A DNA stretch of 64,000 nucleotides. Origin: a virus. Each line of letters begins with the position of its first letter. The stretch's first letter is position 1. The DNA lies in the IMG/VR virus record IMGVR_UViG_3300047553_000177, positions 1 through 64,000 of that record, one strand, 5' to 3'. A model generated the notes under the pieces. The model was not told the origin of the DNA and ran no database searches. It saw nothing but the letters and a program-made list of their open reading frames with translations. Shown piece by piece: positions 39,182 through 48,446 of the stretch. The position numbers were made by a program, and so were the translations under genes.

Positions 39182-41138
39182 TACTCATTTATTTAGTCCA
39201 GCTGCAAACCAGTATAAAGAATATGGTTTTTATACTGATTCACTACCTGGTACTAAACAATACTATGAATATTGGGATGAAGAGCAGAGAAGATGTCTTC
39301 ATGGATACGAAGTTAATGGGGTTAGAATATCTGGTTTTCATTACTTCTATCTAAACTATTGCCCAATAGATAGGATTATAGATGAAGAACAACCTGACGG
39401 GGAGATAATCTCTCGTCGTGATAGAAGCTTCCCTGCATTTTACGATGGGGACTATGAATACTTCTTAGCAATAGATAAAGCTAGAAGAGAGAACAAACAT
39501 ATGATAGTCTTAAAAGCTAGACGTAAAGGGTTTTCTTACAAAGCTGCAGCTATGCTATGTAGAAATTACTTTCATATTAGGAATTCTAAAAACTTTGTAT
39601 TTGCATCTGATAAGCAATACTTAGTTGGAGATGGTATGCTATCAAAAGCTTGGGATATTGTCTCATTTGTAGATGATAATACAGCTTGGACTCAGCCACG
39701 TCTAATTGACAGAGAAATGCACAAGCAATCTGGATACAAAAAGAATGTAAATGGGGCCGATGTAACTCTTGGGTTTAAATCTCAGATTATTGGTGTCAGT
39801 CTTAAAGACGATCCAGATAAAATCCGTGGTAAAGCAGGAGAGTTAATCTTCTTCGAAGAGGCAGGATCTTTCTCAGGGTTATTAAAAGCTTGGGAGGTAG
39901 CAATGCCTACAATGAGACAAGGTTCTAAAACACTTGGAACAATGATAGCATTTGGTACAGGTGGAGAAGAAGGAGTTGGGTTTGACGGTATGGAAGAACT
40001 ATTCTATCACCCAGAAGCTTACGACTGTTTAGGATTTGAAAACGATTGGGATGCAGGTGCTATGGGAACTTACTGTGGATTCTTTGTACCAATCTATAAA
40101 AACTTGGATGGCTTTATAGATGAAAACGGTAATAGTCTCGTAAACGAAGCTATGACCTATGAGGAAACTCAAAGAGAAAAAAAGAAAAAAGGTAATGACC
40201 CAAAAGCCTTCGATCAATATATTGCTGAACACCCCTTTACTCCACAAGAGGCTACTCTCCAAGTAACGGCTAACGTATTTGATGTAGCTTCTTTGAAAGA
40301 GCAGTACAATAAAGTAATTGCCAACAATCTCCAAAGTATAGGAGTTTGTGGTGAGATGTATTATGACACCAACGGCAAAACTAACTTCAGGCCTAATGGC
40401 AATCTTAAACCTATTACAAAATTTCCACATAGAAAGGACGACGATTTAACTGGTTGTGTTGTTGTATATGAACCACCATTCAAAACTGAGAAAGAAGGAT
40501 TTACCCCGAAGAATCTGTACATAATATGTCATGACCCTTATGCTCAAGGTAAATCAGCGTCTGCAAGTTCTCTTGGTGCTGCATATGTTATAAAAGTCCC
40601 TAACAATATATCTAAACCAGATGATATTATTGTGGCCTCTTATGTAGGTCGTCCACAATCACAGGATGAATACAACCGTAATCTCTTCATGCTTGCAGAA
40701 TACTACAATGCAAAGATAGGGTTTGAGAACGATAGAGGAGAAGTAATTCCGTATGCAAAACGATTTAGGAAGATGCATTTACTGCAAGAAGAGTTTGAAA
40801 TGCTGGATAAACGTGAACTTAGGAGTAAGACTGTAAAAAGACAGTACGGTATGCACATGACTGAGCAACGTAAAGCTCAAGGAGAATTATACATCAGAGA
40901 CTGGTTAGTTAGTGGTAGAGGAGTAGATGAAGAAGAAGTTGTAACTTTGAACTTGCATAAAATTTATGACCCAGCATTATTGTTAGAGCTAATCAAGTTT
41001 AACAGAAATGGAAACTTTGACCGGGCTATGGCTTTAATGATTGGGATGTACCACACTAGAGAATTGTACAATAAAGAGTTAAAACTAGACGACTCAGACA
41101 ATTCCACAAATGACTGGTTTGACAAGGTTTATAGTTAG
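39171..41138 (+). CDS. terL: Terminase large subunit
   Basis: It has 655 residues. The ATPase domain has VLKARRKGFSYKAA as the P-loop variant at about 113-126, LIFFEEAGSF as Walker B with catalytic glutamates at about 225-234, and AFGTGG near 262-267 as the coupling motif. The C-terminal nuclease is marked by YIICHDPYA near 448-456 and IGFENDRGE near 510-518 with acidic metal ligands. It drives DNA into the capsid and cuts it. The order terminase, portal, scaffold, major capsid fits crAss-like phages. Confidence 0.88.
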   Translation: MLSNTHLFSPAANQYKEYGFYTDSLPGTKQYYEYWDEEQRRCLHGYEVNGVRISGFHYFYLNYCPIDRIIDEEQPDGEIISRRDRSFPAFYDGDYEYFLAIDKARRENKHMIVLKARRKGFSYKAAAMLCRNYFHIRNSKNFVFASDKQYLVGDGMLSKAWDIVSFVDDNTAWTQPRLIDREMHKQSGYKKNVNGADVTLGFKSQIIGVSLKDDPDKIRGKAGELIFFEEAGSFSGLLKAWEVAMPTMRQGSKTLGTMIAFGTGGEEGVGFDGMEELFYHPEAYDCLGFENDWDAGAMGTYCGFFVPIYKNLDGFIDENGNSLVNEAMTYEETQREKKKKGNDPKAFDQYIAEHPFTPQEATLQVTANVFDVASLKEQYNKVIANNLQSIGVCGEMYYDTNGKTNFRPNGNLKPITKFPHRKDDDLTGCVVVYEPPFKTEKEGFTPKNLYIICHDPYAQGKSASASSLGAAYVIKVPNNISKPDDIIVASYVGRPQSQDEYNRNLFMLAEYYNAKIGFENDRGEVIPYAKRFRKMHLLQEEFEMLDKRELRSKTVKRQYGMHMTEQRKAQGELYIRDWLVSGRGVDEEEVVTLNLHKIYDPALLLELIKFNRNGNFDRAMALMIGMYHTRELYNKELKLDDSDNSTNDWFDKVYS

Positions 41139-41199
41139 TGCTATATAATAAACATTAATATAAAAACCTTATTTTTAAAAACATTCCCTAAAAGGAAGC

Positions 41200-41207
41200 T
41201 AATTTTG
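41200..41207 (+). promoter_or_regulatory. -7 box before the portal gene
   Basis: TAATTTTG fits TAnnTTTG and lies 6 bases before the ATG at 41213. The 74 bases between terminase and portal are otherwise empty. There is no clear -33 element. Confidence 0.45.
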
Positions 41208-41212
41208 TAATA

Positions 41213-43423
41213 ATGTACGGACAAGCCCATATCCCAAAGCAAAGAATCCCACTAAATCAGAAAGATGAGAAGTGGAGAAAAGAATGTGTAGATGCATTCA
41301 TTAACCTATCAAAATTCGGTATTAGTGAACGTCGTAGCTACTTAAAATCTTTATACGATTACTACAACGGTGTCATCGATGAAGAGGATTACAACTATGT
41401 GCTAAAGCCTTATGGGAAAACTAGAAAGAACTTCCCATCTAAACTTAGAAACTATCCTATCATTAAGCCAATCATCGACTTATTACTTGGGGAGAAATCT
41501 AAACGTCCGTTAGAATATTCAGTAACTGTACAAAATGCTGATTCTATAAGTTTAAAAGAGCAGGCTCTAAAAGAGTTAATGCTTAAAAATATACAATCTC
41601 AATTTATACAAGAACTTGCAGCTAAAGGAGAGTTGGAGCAACCAGAGAATATGGAACCCCCAAAACTTCCTAAGCAGATAGAAGAAGAATTCAACAGATC
41701 TTATGTAGATTCTAGAGCTATTAGAGGGCAGGCAGCTTTAAACTACTTAATGTACTTTAACGAAATATACGATAAACTACAAAAACAGTGGTTTCACTTC
41801 TTAATTGCTGGGGAATGTTATTCACATAAAGGAGTACGTCGTAATGAACCTTTCTACGAAGTAATTAATCCACTAGACGTAGACTACGATAAAGATCCAG
41901 ACATTGACTTTGTAGAAGATGCAGATTGGGCCATTATTCGTAAATACTCACATGCATCTACTATTATAGATAACTTAGGGGAGTATTTAACAGATGAGCA
42001 AATCTTAAATTTAGAAAACCCTACACATACATCAGCTGAAGCATATCTTTTATACAGATCAGAAGCATCAGGAGCAGATGATAACATCTATCGGAATAGA
42101 CTGATTGAAGTTGTAACGGTATATTGGAAATCACGTAAAAGAATTGGGTTTGTAACATACAATGATCCAAATACAGGAAACTTAGAAACATTTGAAGTAG
42201 ATGAAGAATATAAGCTCACAAAAGATTTAAAAGATCTTGGAGCTAAAATGGAATGGGAGTGGGTTAATGAAGTATGGGAAGGAACTAGAGTAGATGGCTT
42301 ATACTACATCAACATTCGTCCATATCTAAACCAAAGAAATAGTTTAGATAATCCATCTATTTGTAAACTTCCAATTAATGGAAGAAAGTATTCTGATATT
42401 AATTCACAAAACATATCACTTGTAAGTTTAGGGATTCCATATCAGCTAAATTACAACATTTATAAATACCGTCTTGAATTAGCAATAGCTCGAAGTAAAG
42501 ACATCATTGCTCAATTCGATATTAACATGATCCCAAAGAACTGGGACATGGATAAGTTTATGTACTTTGTAGAAGGTACGGGTATTGCTTGGGTAGACTA
42601 TAACAAAGAAGGTATTCAACTATCTCCACAGCATCAATCAGTATTAGATATGTCTATCAAGACAATCTCACAATACTTAACACTACTTGAATCTATAATG
42701 GTAGAGTGGGAAAAGCTTAGTGGAGTAACTAGACAGCGTCAAGGTCAAATGGGTACTTATGAAGGTAAGTCTACATCACAGCAATCCATTGTACAATCTT
42801 CTCATATTACTGAGGATCTATTCCGTAAATTCTCACACTTCGAAGAAAGAGAGTTAAGAGGATTACTAGATTACTCAAAAGAGGCTTGGTTAAATGGGAA
42901 GAAAGCTATGTTTGTAATGCCAGACGGAACAGTCGATAATGTAGATGTAGATCCACTTAATCACATGGAGACTGAGTATGGCATATTTGTAACTGACTCT
43001 GGTAAAGATTTAGATAAGAAGATGAAGATAGAAGGATTAGCTCAAGCAGCTGTTCAAGGTGGAATGCCAATGTCATCTGTTATATCTATATTTGAAAGTG
43101 ATAGCTTCTCACAAATTAAAGATAAAATTATTCAGGCTGAGAAAACTGCAGAACAATTAAAGCAAGCTCAAGATCAAGCTATGCAAGAGCAAGAGCAACA
43201 GAAGCTACAAATGCAGCAACAGAAATTAGAACAGGATGCACTTGATAAAGAAAAAGATCGTCAAGTTCAAATTGAGACAGCTCTTATTAATGCAGAATCT
43301 TCAGAAAAGAATTCATCAGCTACATTAGAAAAAATGATGCAAGACTTTCAGTTAAAGCAACAACAACTGCAATTAAAAGAAAGAGAGTTAGAGATTAAAG
43401 CATCACAAAATCAGAATCAATGA
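41213..43423 (+). CDS. Portal protein
   Basis: It has 736 residues and directly follows the large terminase. It shows the portal pattern of an N-terminal alpha/beta region (YYNGVIDEEDYNYVLKPYGK), a long wing with FEVINPLDVDYDKDPDI-like strands, a crown-side helix and a very long glutamine-rich C-terminal coiled coil (QQKLQMQQQKLEQDALDKEK). Twelve copies would form the DNA entry vertex. The extended Gln-rich tail is longer than in most portals and may enter the capsid (inference). Confidence 0.82.
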   Translation: MYGQAHIPKQRIPLNQKDEKWRKECVDAFINLSKFGISERRSYLKSLYDYYNGVIDEEDYNYVLKPYGKTRKNFPSKLRNYPIIKPIIDLLLGEKSKRPLEYSVTVQNADSISLKEQALKELMLKNIQSQFIQELAAKGELEQPENMEPPKLPKQIEEEFNRSYVDSRAIRGQAALNYLMYFNEIYDKLQKQWFHFLIAGECYSHKGVRRNEPFYEVINPLDVDYDKDPDIDFVEDADWAIIRKYSHASTIIDNLGEYLTDEQILNLENPTHTSAEAYLLYRSEASGADDNIYRNRLIEVVTVYWKSRKRIGFVTYNDPNTGNLETFEVDEEYKLTKDLKDLGAKMEWEWVNEVWEGTRVDGLYYINIRPYLNQRNSLDNPSICKLPINGRKYSDINSQNISLVSLGIPYQLNYNIYKYRLELAIARSKDIIAQFDINMIPKNWDMDKFMYFVEGTGIAWVDYNKEGIQLSPQHQSVLDMSIKTISQYLTLLESIMVEWEKLSGVTRQRQGQMGTYEGKSTSQQSIVQSSHITEDLFRKFSHFEERELRGLLDYSKEAWLNGKKAMFVMPDGTVDNVDVDPLNHMETEYGIFVTDSGKDLDKKMKIEGLAQAAVQGGMPMSSVISIFESDSFSQIKDKIIQAEKTAEQLKQAQDQAMQEQEQQKLQMQQQKLEQDALDKEKDRQVQIETALINAESSEKNSSATLEKMMQDFQLKQQQLQLKERELEIKASQNQNQ

Positions 43424-43833
43424 GTTATATAAATAAGCTTAAAGAAGTAAAACAAAAAAGTTCTTCTATACCAGCATTAGTAGTAGAAATGCTAGATGCT
43501 GCTAATAAATTTCATATTCTACATTTAACAGTTACTGGTCCTGGAAGTTATTCAGCTCACAAAGCTCTTAATGAATTATATGAATCTTTACCGGGACAAG
43601 CAGATACAATTGCTGAAGGTTACCAAGGAGTTACTGGAGAAATCTTAGATTACCCAGAAGTATCTGCCCCAAAGTTAAAATCAGTTAAAGAAGCTATAAG
43701 TTATATAGAAGAACTTCACGATAAAATCACTAAATTGCAAGACACAATTCCATACACAGAAATTGTGAATGATTTAGATGCTATAAAATCTAGTTTAAAC
43801 TCTGCTAAATATAAACTTAAGTTTTTATCATAA
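43420..43833 (+). CDS. Hypothetical virion or assembly protein, 137 aa
   Basis: It has 137 residues. A start region (MSYINKLKEVKQKSSSIPAL) precedes a domain of helices with LHLTVTGPGSYSAHKALNEL. The pattern (lysine-serine start, SYSAHKALNxLYexLPxxaDxiaEgyqG) resembles a small helical, Dps-like family in Bacteroidota phages (recalled, not checked). The start overlaps the portal stop by 4 bases. The role is unknown. Confidence 0.55.
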   Translation: MSYINKLKEVKQKSSSIPALVVEMLDAANKFHILHLTVTGPGSYSAHKALNELYESLPGQADTIAEGYQGVTGEILDYPEVSAPKLKSVKEAISYIEELHDKITKLQDTIPYTEIVNDLDAIKSSLNSAKYKLKFLS

Positions 43834-45749
43834 TGCTGACTAATCAAGTAAGAAGAGAACTACTTTCTAAAATGAGACAATCTGGATTTCCAGGTAGTAT
43901 ATTAGACGTATACTCTGCTTACGAACAAGGTAGGGATTTAATTGATGAGTTTACTCAGCAACAAAAGCAGGCTGAGACTCAGAGAATGTCTGATATGGCT
44001 GCACAGCAATCTGGGCTATCACAGCCAGAGCAAATGCAACAACCTCAGCCTCAACAACTACCATCTATGCCTCCAGGAATTCCAGGGGCATCCCTCCCAA
44101 AGCCACCAGAACCACAGAATCAAAACTTAGTTCAGTCACAGCTTCCACAACCTATTGGGATGTCAACGACTAAGCAGGGGCAGAAATCTGGGCAACTACT
44201 ATTTGCTAAAGGGGGATTCAAGACAGATCCTCCCCAAAATATACAGGTAGGGAATCCTGATGAGAATAGATTATATACATATAAAAATGATCCAGGATGG
44301 TTTGATAATAGAGCTGTATATAACACCAATCTTAAATACAACGATCAAATAAGACGTGCTGTATATAGTGGTAACTATGGGTACAATCCAGTTACTGGTG
44401 TTCTTGAAAAACTATCTACGAATCAGAGAACAAAAGTTGATGCAGAGACTAAAAGAAGAGAAGCAGAAGGAGAGAATAAAAAAGCATATAACGAATCGAT
44501 AGTTGCAGCAGGGTTTAATCCAGAGACATTTGCAAAGCCTACTGCAGAGGAAGAAAAAGCATATCAAGACAGAATCTTAAAAGATTACATAATACAAGGG
44601 CATAACTTAGCAATTAATAACCCTGCATTTAAAGCAGCTGCTTACTTTACTCCTGCTGGGATGGCATTAGGGGCTATAGAAGGTGCTGCACACCTTGGTG
44701 TAGATGCCGGTAAATTTATACAAAATCCAAGTTGGAAAAATGCAGGAGCTGTTGGTATGGACGCTTTAATGGCTTTTCCACTAGCTAAGCCTGCTTTAAA
44801 TCCTACGTTAAATGAAATAAAGGCTACTATAAGGTCTAGTAAAAAATCTAGAATGCAGTCTCTAGCTGATGCAAATAAATGGTCAGAAGAATGGGCAAGT
44901 CATCCTGGTACATTTGAAAGATTTAAACAAGCTCTTATTGAGGCTAATAAAACTGATCCAGCTCTTGCAAGAGAAATGGCAAAAGATTTTGATACAGCTT
45001 TTAAGTTTAAAGGAAGAGCTGCAGAATATCCATTAGGGATGCAAATTTTAGAAGGCCCAATACATAAAGGTAACTCAGGTGTTTCGTATATACACGGATA
45101 TCCTAGAGATACTTATAAATTCTTTTTAGAGAACTATCCTGAAGGAAAAACATCTATGATGGATAGGGTAACAAATCCTCAAAGACAACTTACAGCAAAT
45201 TGGGTAAGTAGAACATTAAGTCCTGAGGAACGAGTTAGTACTGCAATACATGAAAACACTCATGACTGGATCCCAAATTATCTTCTAAAATCATCTGGAC
45301 AAGAGAAAATGTTTTTAGATAATTTAAGTGAAACAGGTAAAGAATTCTCAGATGCATATAGAGCTTTAGAAGCAGAGGGAAAAACAACCCAACAAATAGA
45401 AAACATACTAGGACGAGAAAAGGCATATGCAGGATATTTAACGGATCCTACAGAGATACATGCAAGAACTATGGAATTAAGAAAGCAATATGGAATAACT
45501 CCTAGTGATAAGATATCTCAAGAATTTTCAGATCAAATATTAGACGATGTTTTAACTAATAAAACTCAAGTAGATCCAGCATTTGGATATATGGTATCTA
45601 ATAAAGGTTTTAACAACATTATGAATAAAGCATTTGGAGTAACTGGAGTTGGAGGAGCAGGATACCTAATGAGTAAACAACAAAAGAAGAAGGGGGGATT
45701 TAAAGATTGTTATACCTGTAGCAGATTAAAGAAATATTCAAAAAAATAA
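43833..45749 (+). CDS. Virion protein with zincin metalloprotease domain
   Basis: It has 638 residues. The N-terminal 130 residues are rich in Gln and Pro. A KGGFKTDPP element lies near 127-135. A hydrophobic middle (AAYFTPAGMALGAIEGAA) precedes the protease domain with AIHENTHDW, where HENTH at 473-477 is a HExxH motif, and DPTEIHARTMELRK near 545-558, which supplies a possible third ligand. It ends with KKGGFKDCYTCSRLKKYSKK. It may mature capsid proteins or be ejected as a wall or envelope protease. The next gene is a degenerate paralogue. Confidence 0.65.
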   Translation: MLTNQVRRELLSKMRQSGFPGSILDVYSAYEQGRDLIDEFTQQQKQAETQRMSDMAAQQSGLSQPEQMQQPQPQQLPSMPPGIPGASLPKPPEPQNQNLVQSQLPQPIGMSTTKQGQKSGQLLFAKGGFKTDPPQNIQVGNPDENRLYTYKNDPGWFDNRAVYNTNLKYNDQIRRAVYSGNYGYNPVTGVLEKLSTNQRTKVDAETKRREAEGENKKAYNESIVAAGFNPETFAKPTAEEEKAYQDRILKDYIIQGHNLAINNPAFKAAAYFTPAGMALGAIEGAAHLGVDAGKFIQNPSWKNAGAVGMDALMAFPLAKPALNPTLNEIKATIRSSKKSRMQSLADANKWSEEWASHPGTFERFKQALIEANKTDPALAREMAKDFDTAFKFKGRAAEYPLGMQILEGPIHKGNSGVSYIHGYPRDTYKFFLENYPEGKTSMMDRVTNPQRQLTANWVSRTLSPEERVSTAIHENTHDWIPNYLLKSSGQEKMFLDNLSETGKEFSDAYRALEAEGKTTQQIENILGREKAYAGYLTDPTEIHARTMELRKQYGITPSDKISQEFSDQILDDVLTNKTQVDPAFGYMVSNKGFNNIMNKAFGVTGVGGAGYLMSKQQKKKGGFKDCYTCSRLKKYSKK

Positions 45750-45752
45750 ATT

Positions 45753-47234
45753 ATGGCAAATAAGATTTTACCCACGTTTGGTAAACGACTAAACTACATT
45801 TGGAATCCAAAGGTGTACACGTCATTGTATGGTCAAGACATCAGATTTGGTGAAAGAGACGGTGATGGTTTGCAGTATACAGATCCTTATCAAGAAAAAA
45901 GCTTTTATAGAAATGCAGAGTATCCTGATTATGATGATGTAGCTTTAAGGTCTAGATCTAGGGGGAACTACGCAGATGCTGTAGTTGTTAATGGAGAAGA
46001 ATATTTAGTAGATCATCCTAAAAGAGGTCCTCATAAGGGTTATGGTATAGTTGAAATACCCAACAAGGGATTGTTTAGAGTAGACTATAGATCTGGTAAA
46101 CCAGAGCTAAGAAGAGCTCCTACTGTATTTAAAGATGGAGGTATAGGTGATCCAATAAAAGCAAATCCAGCTCGAAATCAACCATTTCCAAGTTACTATG
46201 AATCTAACAAAGAAGCCTTTGATGCAGCAGATCAAGCAGCTAGGTCTTATATGACTGATTGGTTTGACAAAAGAGCTACCCTTACAAATCCAGATGGTAC
46301 TCAAAAATATACTGCTGCTCCTTATATGTCTGATTACTTAAAAAAATCTGGACAGTCTGTATATATACCTCAAGGAGGATCTTTATCTAAAACAGGTACA
46401 GGAGATGCAGGAGGTTTAGCTTCTAGTCCTAATTATAACTTACCAATGCCTGGCCCAGGATCCTCACAAAGAGATGTAGATTACTATAATGAACTAGGTA
46501 AGAATCCTTTTTCATATGCTACTGAAGGTATGGAAAAGATTAGAGAAGGATTAGGGAGAAAAGCATCAGACTTAGGAAATACACAAGTAAATACAGCTTA
46601 TTATTTTGCTAATCCCGACTATCAGGGGAATATAGTAGATTATGGTACACAGCCAACAACTCAATTAGAAGAGCAGCTACACCTTGCATCTAACTATGGA
46701 GAGTTTAAAGATCCTACCCATAAAAGTTTATTTACAGATAAAGATATTACAAGTGCTATAAATGCTAAAAATATATCAAAAATGGGGTATGCAGGTATGA
46801 ATGGAAATGAAGCATACTTTGGAAATACACAAGAATTTTATCCTAGACTAATGTCAGCTAGAAGAACGTTTGGGCTTGATCCTGCTAAAGAGTATAGTGC
46901 TGAAGATATGAGTAAATTTTTAGATGAAGGGTATAATAAAATTATAGGTAATAAATACACTGAACCAGGGCAAAAAGAGCATCTAATAGAATTTTATAAG
47001 CAATTAGGATATCCTACCCCTAGTTCTCAATTTATGCAAAACAATCCAAGTCAAGAACAAATAGACTCTGCAAAGAAAAAAGCTGCAGAAAATTTTAGAT
47101 TAACAAATGAAAAATTTGCAATGAATGATGCTGAAGATAAAATATTTAGAGGAAGAAAAGGTGGCTTCCCATGTTACACTTGCAAAAGCTTAAAATCAGA
47201 AGTAACTAAAAAGTTTAACGGAAAGAAAAAATAG
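45753..47234 (+). CDS. Degenerate zincin paralogue, virion-associated
   Basis: It has 493 residues. It parallels the preceding protein: TTQLEEQLHLAS corresponds to STAIHENTHDWI, but the HExxH is replaced by EEQLH (306-310), and NTQEFYPRLMSARRTFG corresponds to DPTEIHARTMELRKQYG. The C-terminal tail RKGGFPCYTCKSLKS also matches. The first metal-binding histidine is lost, so it is probably not an active protease but keeps a structural or targeting role. A KDGG element lies near 127-130. Confidence 0.6.
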   Translation: MANKILPTFGKRLNYIWNPKVYTSLYGQDIRFGERDGDGLQYTDPYQEKSFYRNAEYPDYDDVALRSRSRGNYADAVVVNGEEYLVDHPKRGPHKGYGIVEIPNKGLFRVDYRSGKPELRRAPTVFKDGGIGDPIKANPARNQPFPSYYESNKEAFDAADQAARSYMTDWFDKRATLTNPDGTQKYTAAPYMSDYLKKSGQSVYIPQGGSLSKTGTGDAGGLASSPNYNLPMPGPGSSQRDVDYYNELGKNPFSYATEGMEKIREGLGRKASDLGNTQVNTAYYFANPDYQGNIVDYGTQPTTQLEEQLHLASNYGEFKDPTHKSLFTDKDITSAINAKNISKMGYAGMNGNEAYFGNTQEFYPRLMSARRTFGLDPAKEYSAEDMSKFLDEGYNKIIGNKYTEPGQKEHLIEFYKQLGYPTPSSQFMQNNPSQEQIDSAKKKAAENFRLTNEKFAMNDAEDKIFRGRKGGFPCYTCKSLKSEVTKKFNGKKK

Positions 47235-47300
47235 CAAGTGTTATATATTAATCAAAACTATAAAAAATAAATTTATAGTTTTACGTATAAAGTAAACCAA

Positions 47301-47308
47301 TACCTTTG
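47301..47308 (+). promoter_or_regulatory. -7 box before the scaffold and capsid genes
   Basis: TACCTTTG fits TAnnTTTG and sits 5 bases before the ATG at 47314, with A+T-rich DNA upstream. The -33 element is weak. It would drive the highly expressed capsid genes. Confidence 0.5.
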
Positions 47309-47313
47309 TATAT

Positions 47314-48414
47314 ATGGCAAAACAAGACACAAAACTAAATTTCTCAGACATCACATTCGACGACGTAATGGGTGATGGAATTGAGGCCTCTACAGATAAA
47401 GATCTTAGAGATGAAAACATTGACAATCAAGATGATCTAGAAGATCAAGAGGAGGAGGAAGAAGAAGATGTTCATGAAGATGAACCAGAAAACTCTTACG
47501 ATGACGACTCTTATGATGATGACAATGAAGAAGATGAAGACGATGATGAAGAATCCAGTGCTTCCAGTACAATTGCAGATTCAATAGCTAAAGCTTTGGG
47601 CTTTGAGTTAGAAAATGATTATGCAGATACAGAAGAAGGATTAATCGAATTCACTAAAGACATTGCTCAGAACATTGCAGAAGAGCAGATTCAAGAATTA
47701 TTCTCTCAATTCCCAACTGTACAAAAACACTTAGATTTTGTACTAGCTGGTGGAGACCCAGAAAGATTCTTCGAAGCTTATAACCCTTCTCTAGATTACA
47801 GCAACATTGAAATCGACAAGAATGACACTAGAACTCAAAAAGGATTTGTAGCAGAATTCTTTAAAACTAAAGGTCATGATGAAGAATTCATTAAAGAGAT
47901 GCTAGATGAATTTGAAGACTCTGGGAAGCTTTTTGATAAAGCTATGCATGCTAAAAAACAATTAGCAACATTGCAAGCAAAAGAAAGAGAGCAACTTGTA
48001 CAGTATCAAAGACAACAGCAAGCTGCTGAGTACCAAAGACAACAAGAATTTTGGGAAGAGATAGCTGGAAAAATTGATAGTGGAAATGAGTTTGCAGGAA
48101 TTCGTATCCCGGATCGTGAGAAAGCTAAGTTTTTCGATTATATATCTGCTCCTGTAGATAAAAGTGGAAGAACTAGAAGAGACGTTGACTATGCTCAATC
48201 TAATGTTGAGGTAAAGCTAGCTCTAGATTATTTGATGTATAAAGGATTAAAGATTGAAGATATTATTAACACAAAAGCTAAAACACAAAGTGTTAAAAGT
48301 CTAAGAGATAAAATCCAAAATCATCAAGAGAAAATTAAGAATTACGGTAAAGCCGATAAAAAAATAAAAACATTTGATCCAGACCAACTGGACATGAAGA
48401 AGCTGTTTGAATAA
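47314..48414 (+). CDS. Scaffold-like acidic head assembly protein
   Basis: It has 366 residues. Residues about 30-85 are a very acidic, disordered-looking run (aspartate- and glutamate-rich, e.g. EDQEEEEEEDVHEDEPEN). Next come helical segments and a Gln-rich coiled coil (QRQQQAAEYQRQQEFWEEI) and a basic tail. It is immediately upstream of the capsid gene. The size, charge and place fit a scaffolding protein that guides capsid assembly and then leaves or is cleaved. Confidence 0.65.
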   Translation: MAKQDTKLNFSDITFDDVMGDGIEASTDKDLRDENIDNQDDLEDQEEEEEEDVHEDEPENSYDDDSYDDDNEEDEDDDEESSASSTIADSIAKALGFELENDYADTEEGLIEFTKDIAQNIAEEQIQELFSQFPTVQKHLDFVLAGGDPERFFEAYNPSLDYSNIEIDKNDTRTQKGFVAEFFKTKGHDEEFIKEMLDEFEDSGKLFDKAMHAKKQLATLQAKEREQLVQYQRQQQAAEYQRQQEFWEEIAGKIDSGNEFAGIRIPDREKAKFFDYISAPVDKSGRTRRDVDYAQSNVEVKLALDYLMYKGLKIEDIINTKAKTQSVKSLRDKIQNHQEKIKNYGKADKKIKTFDPDQLDMKKLFE

Positions 48415-48446
48415 AACGCAATTTAACTTTTAAAAAATAAAGAATC

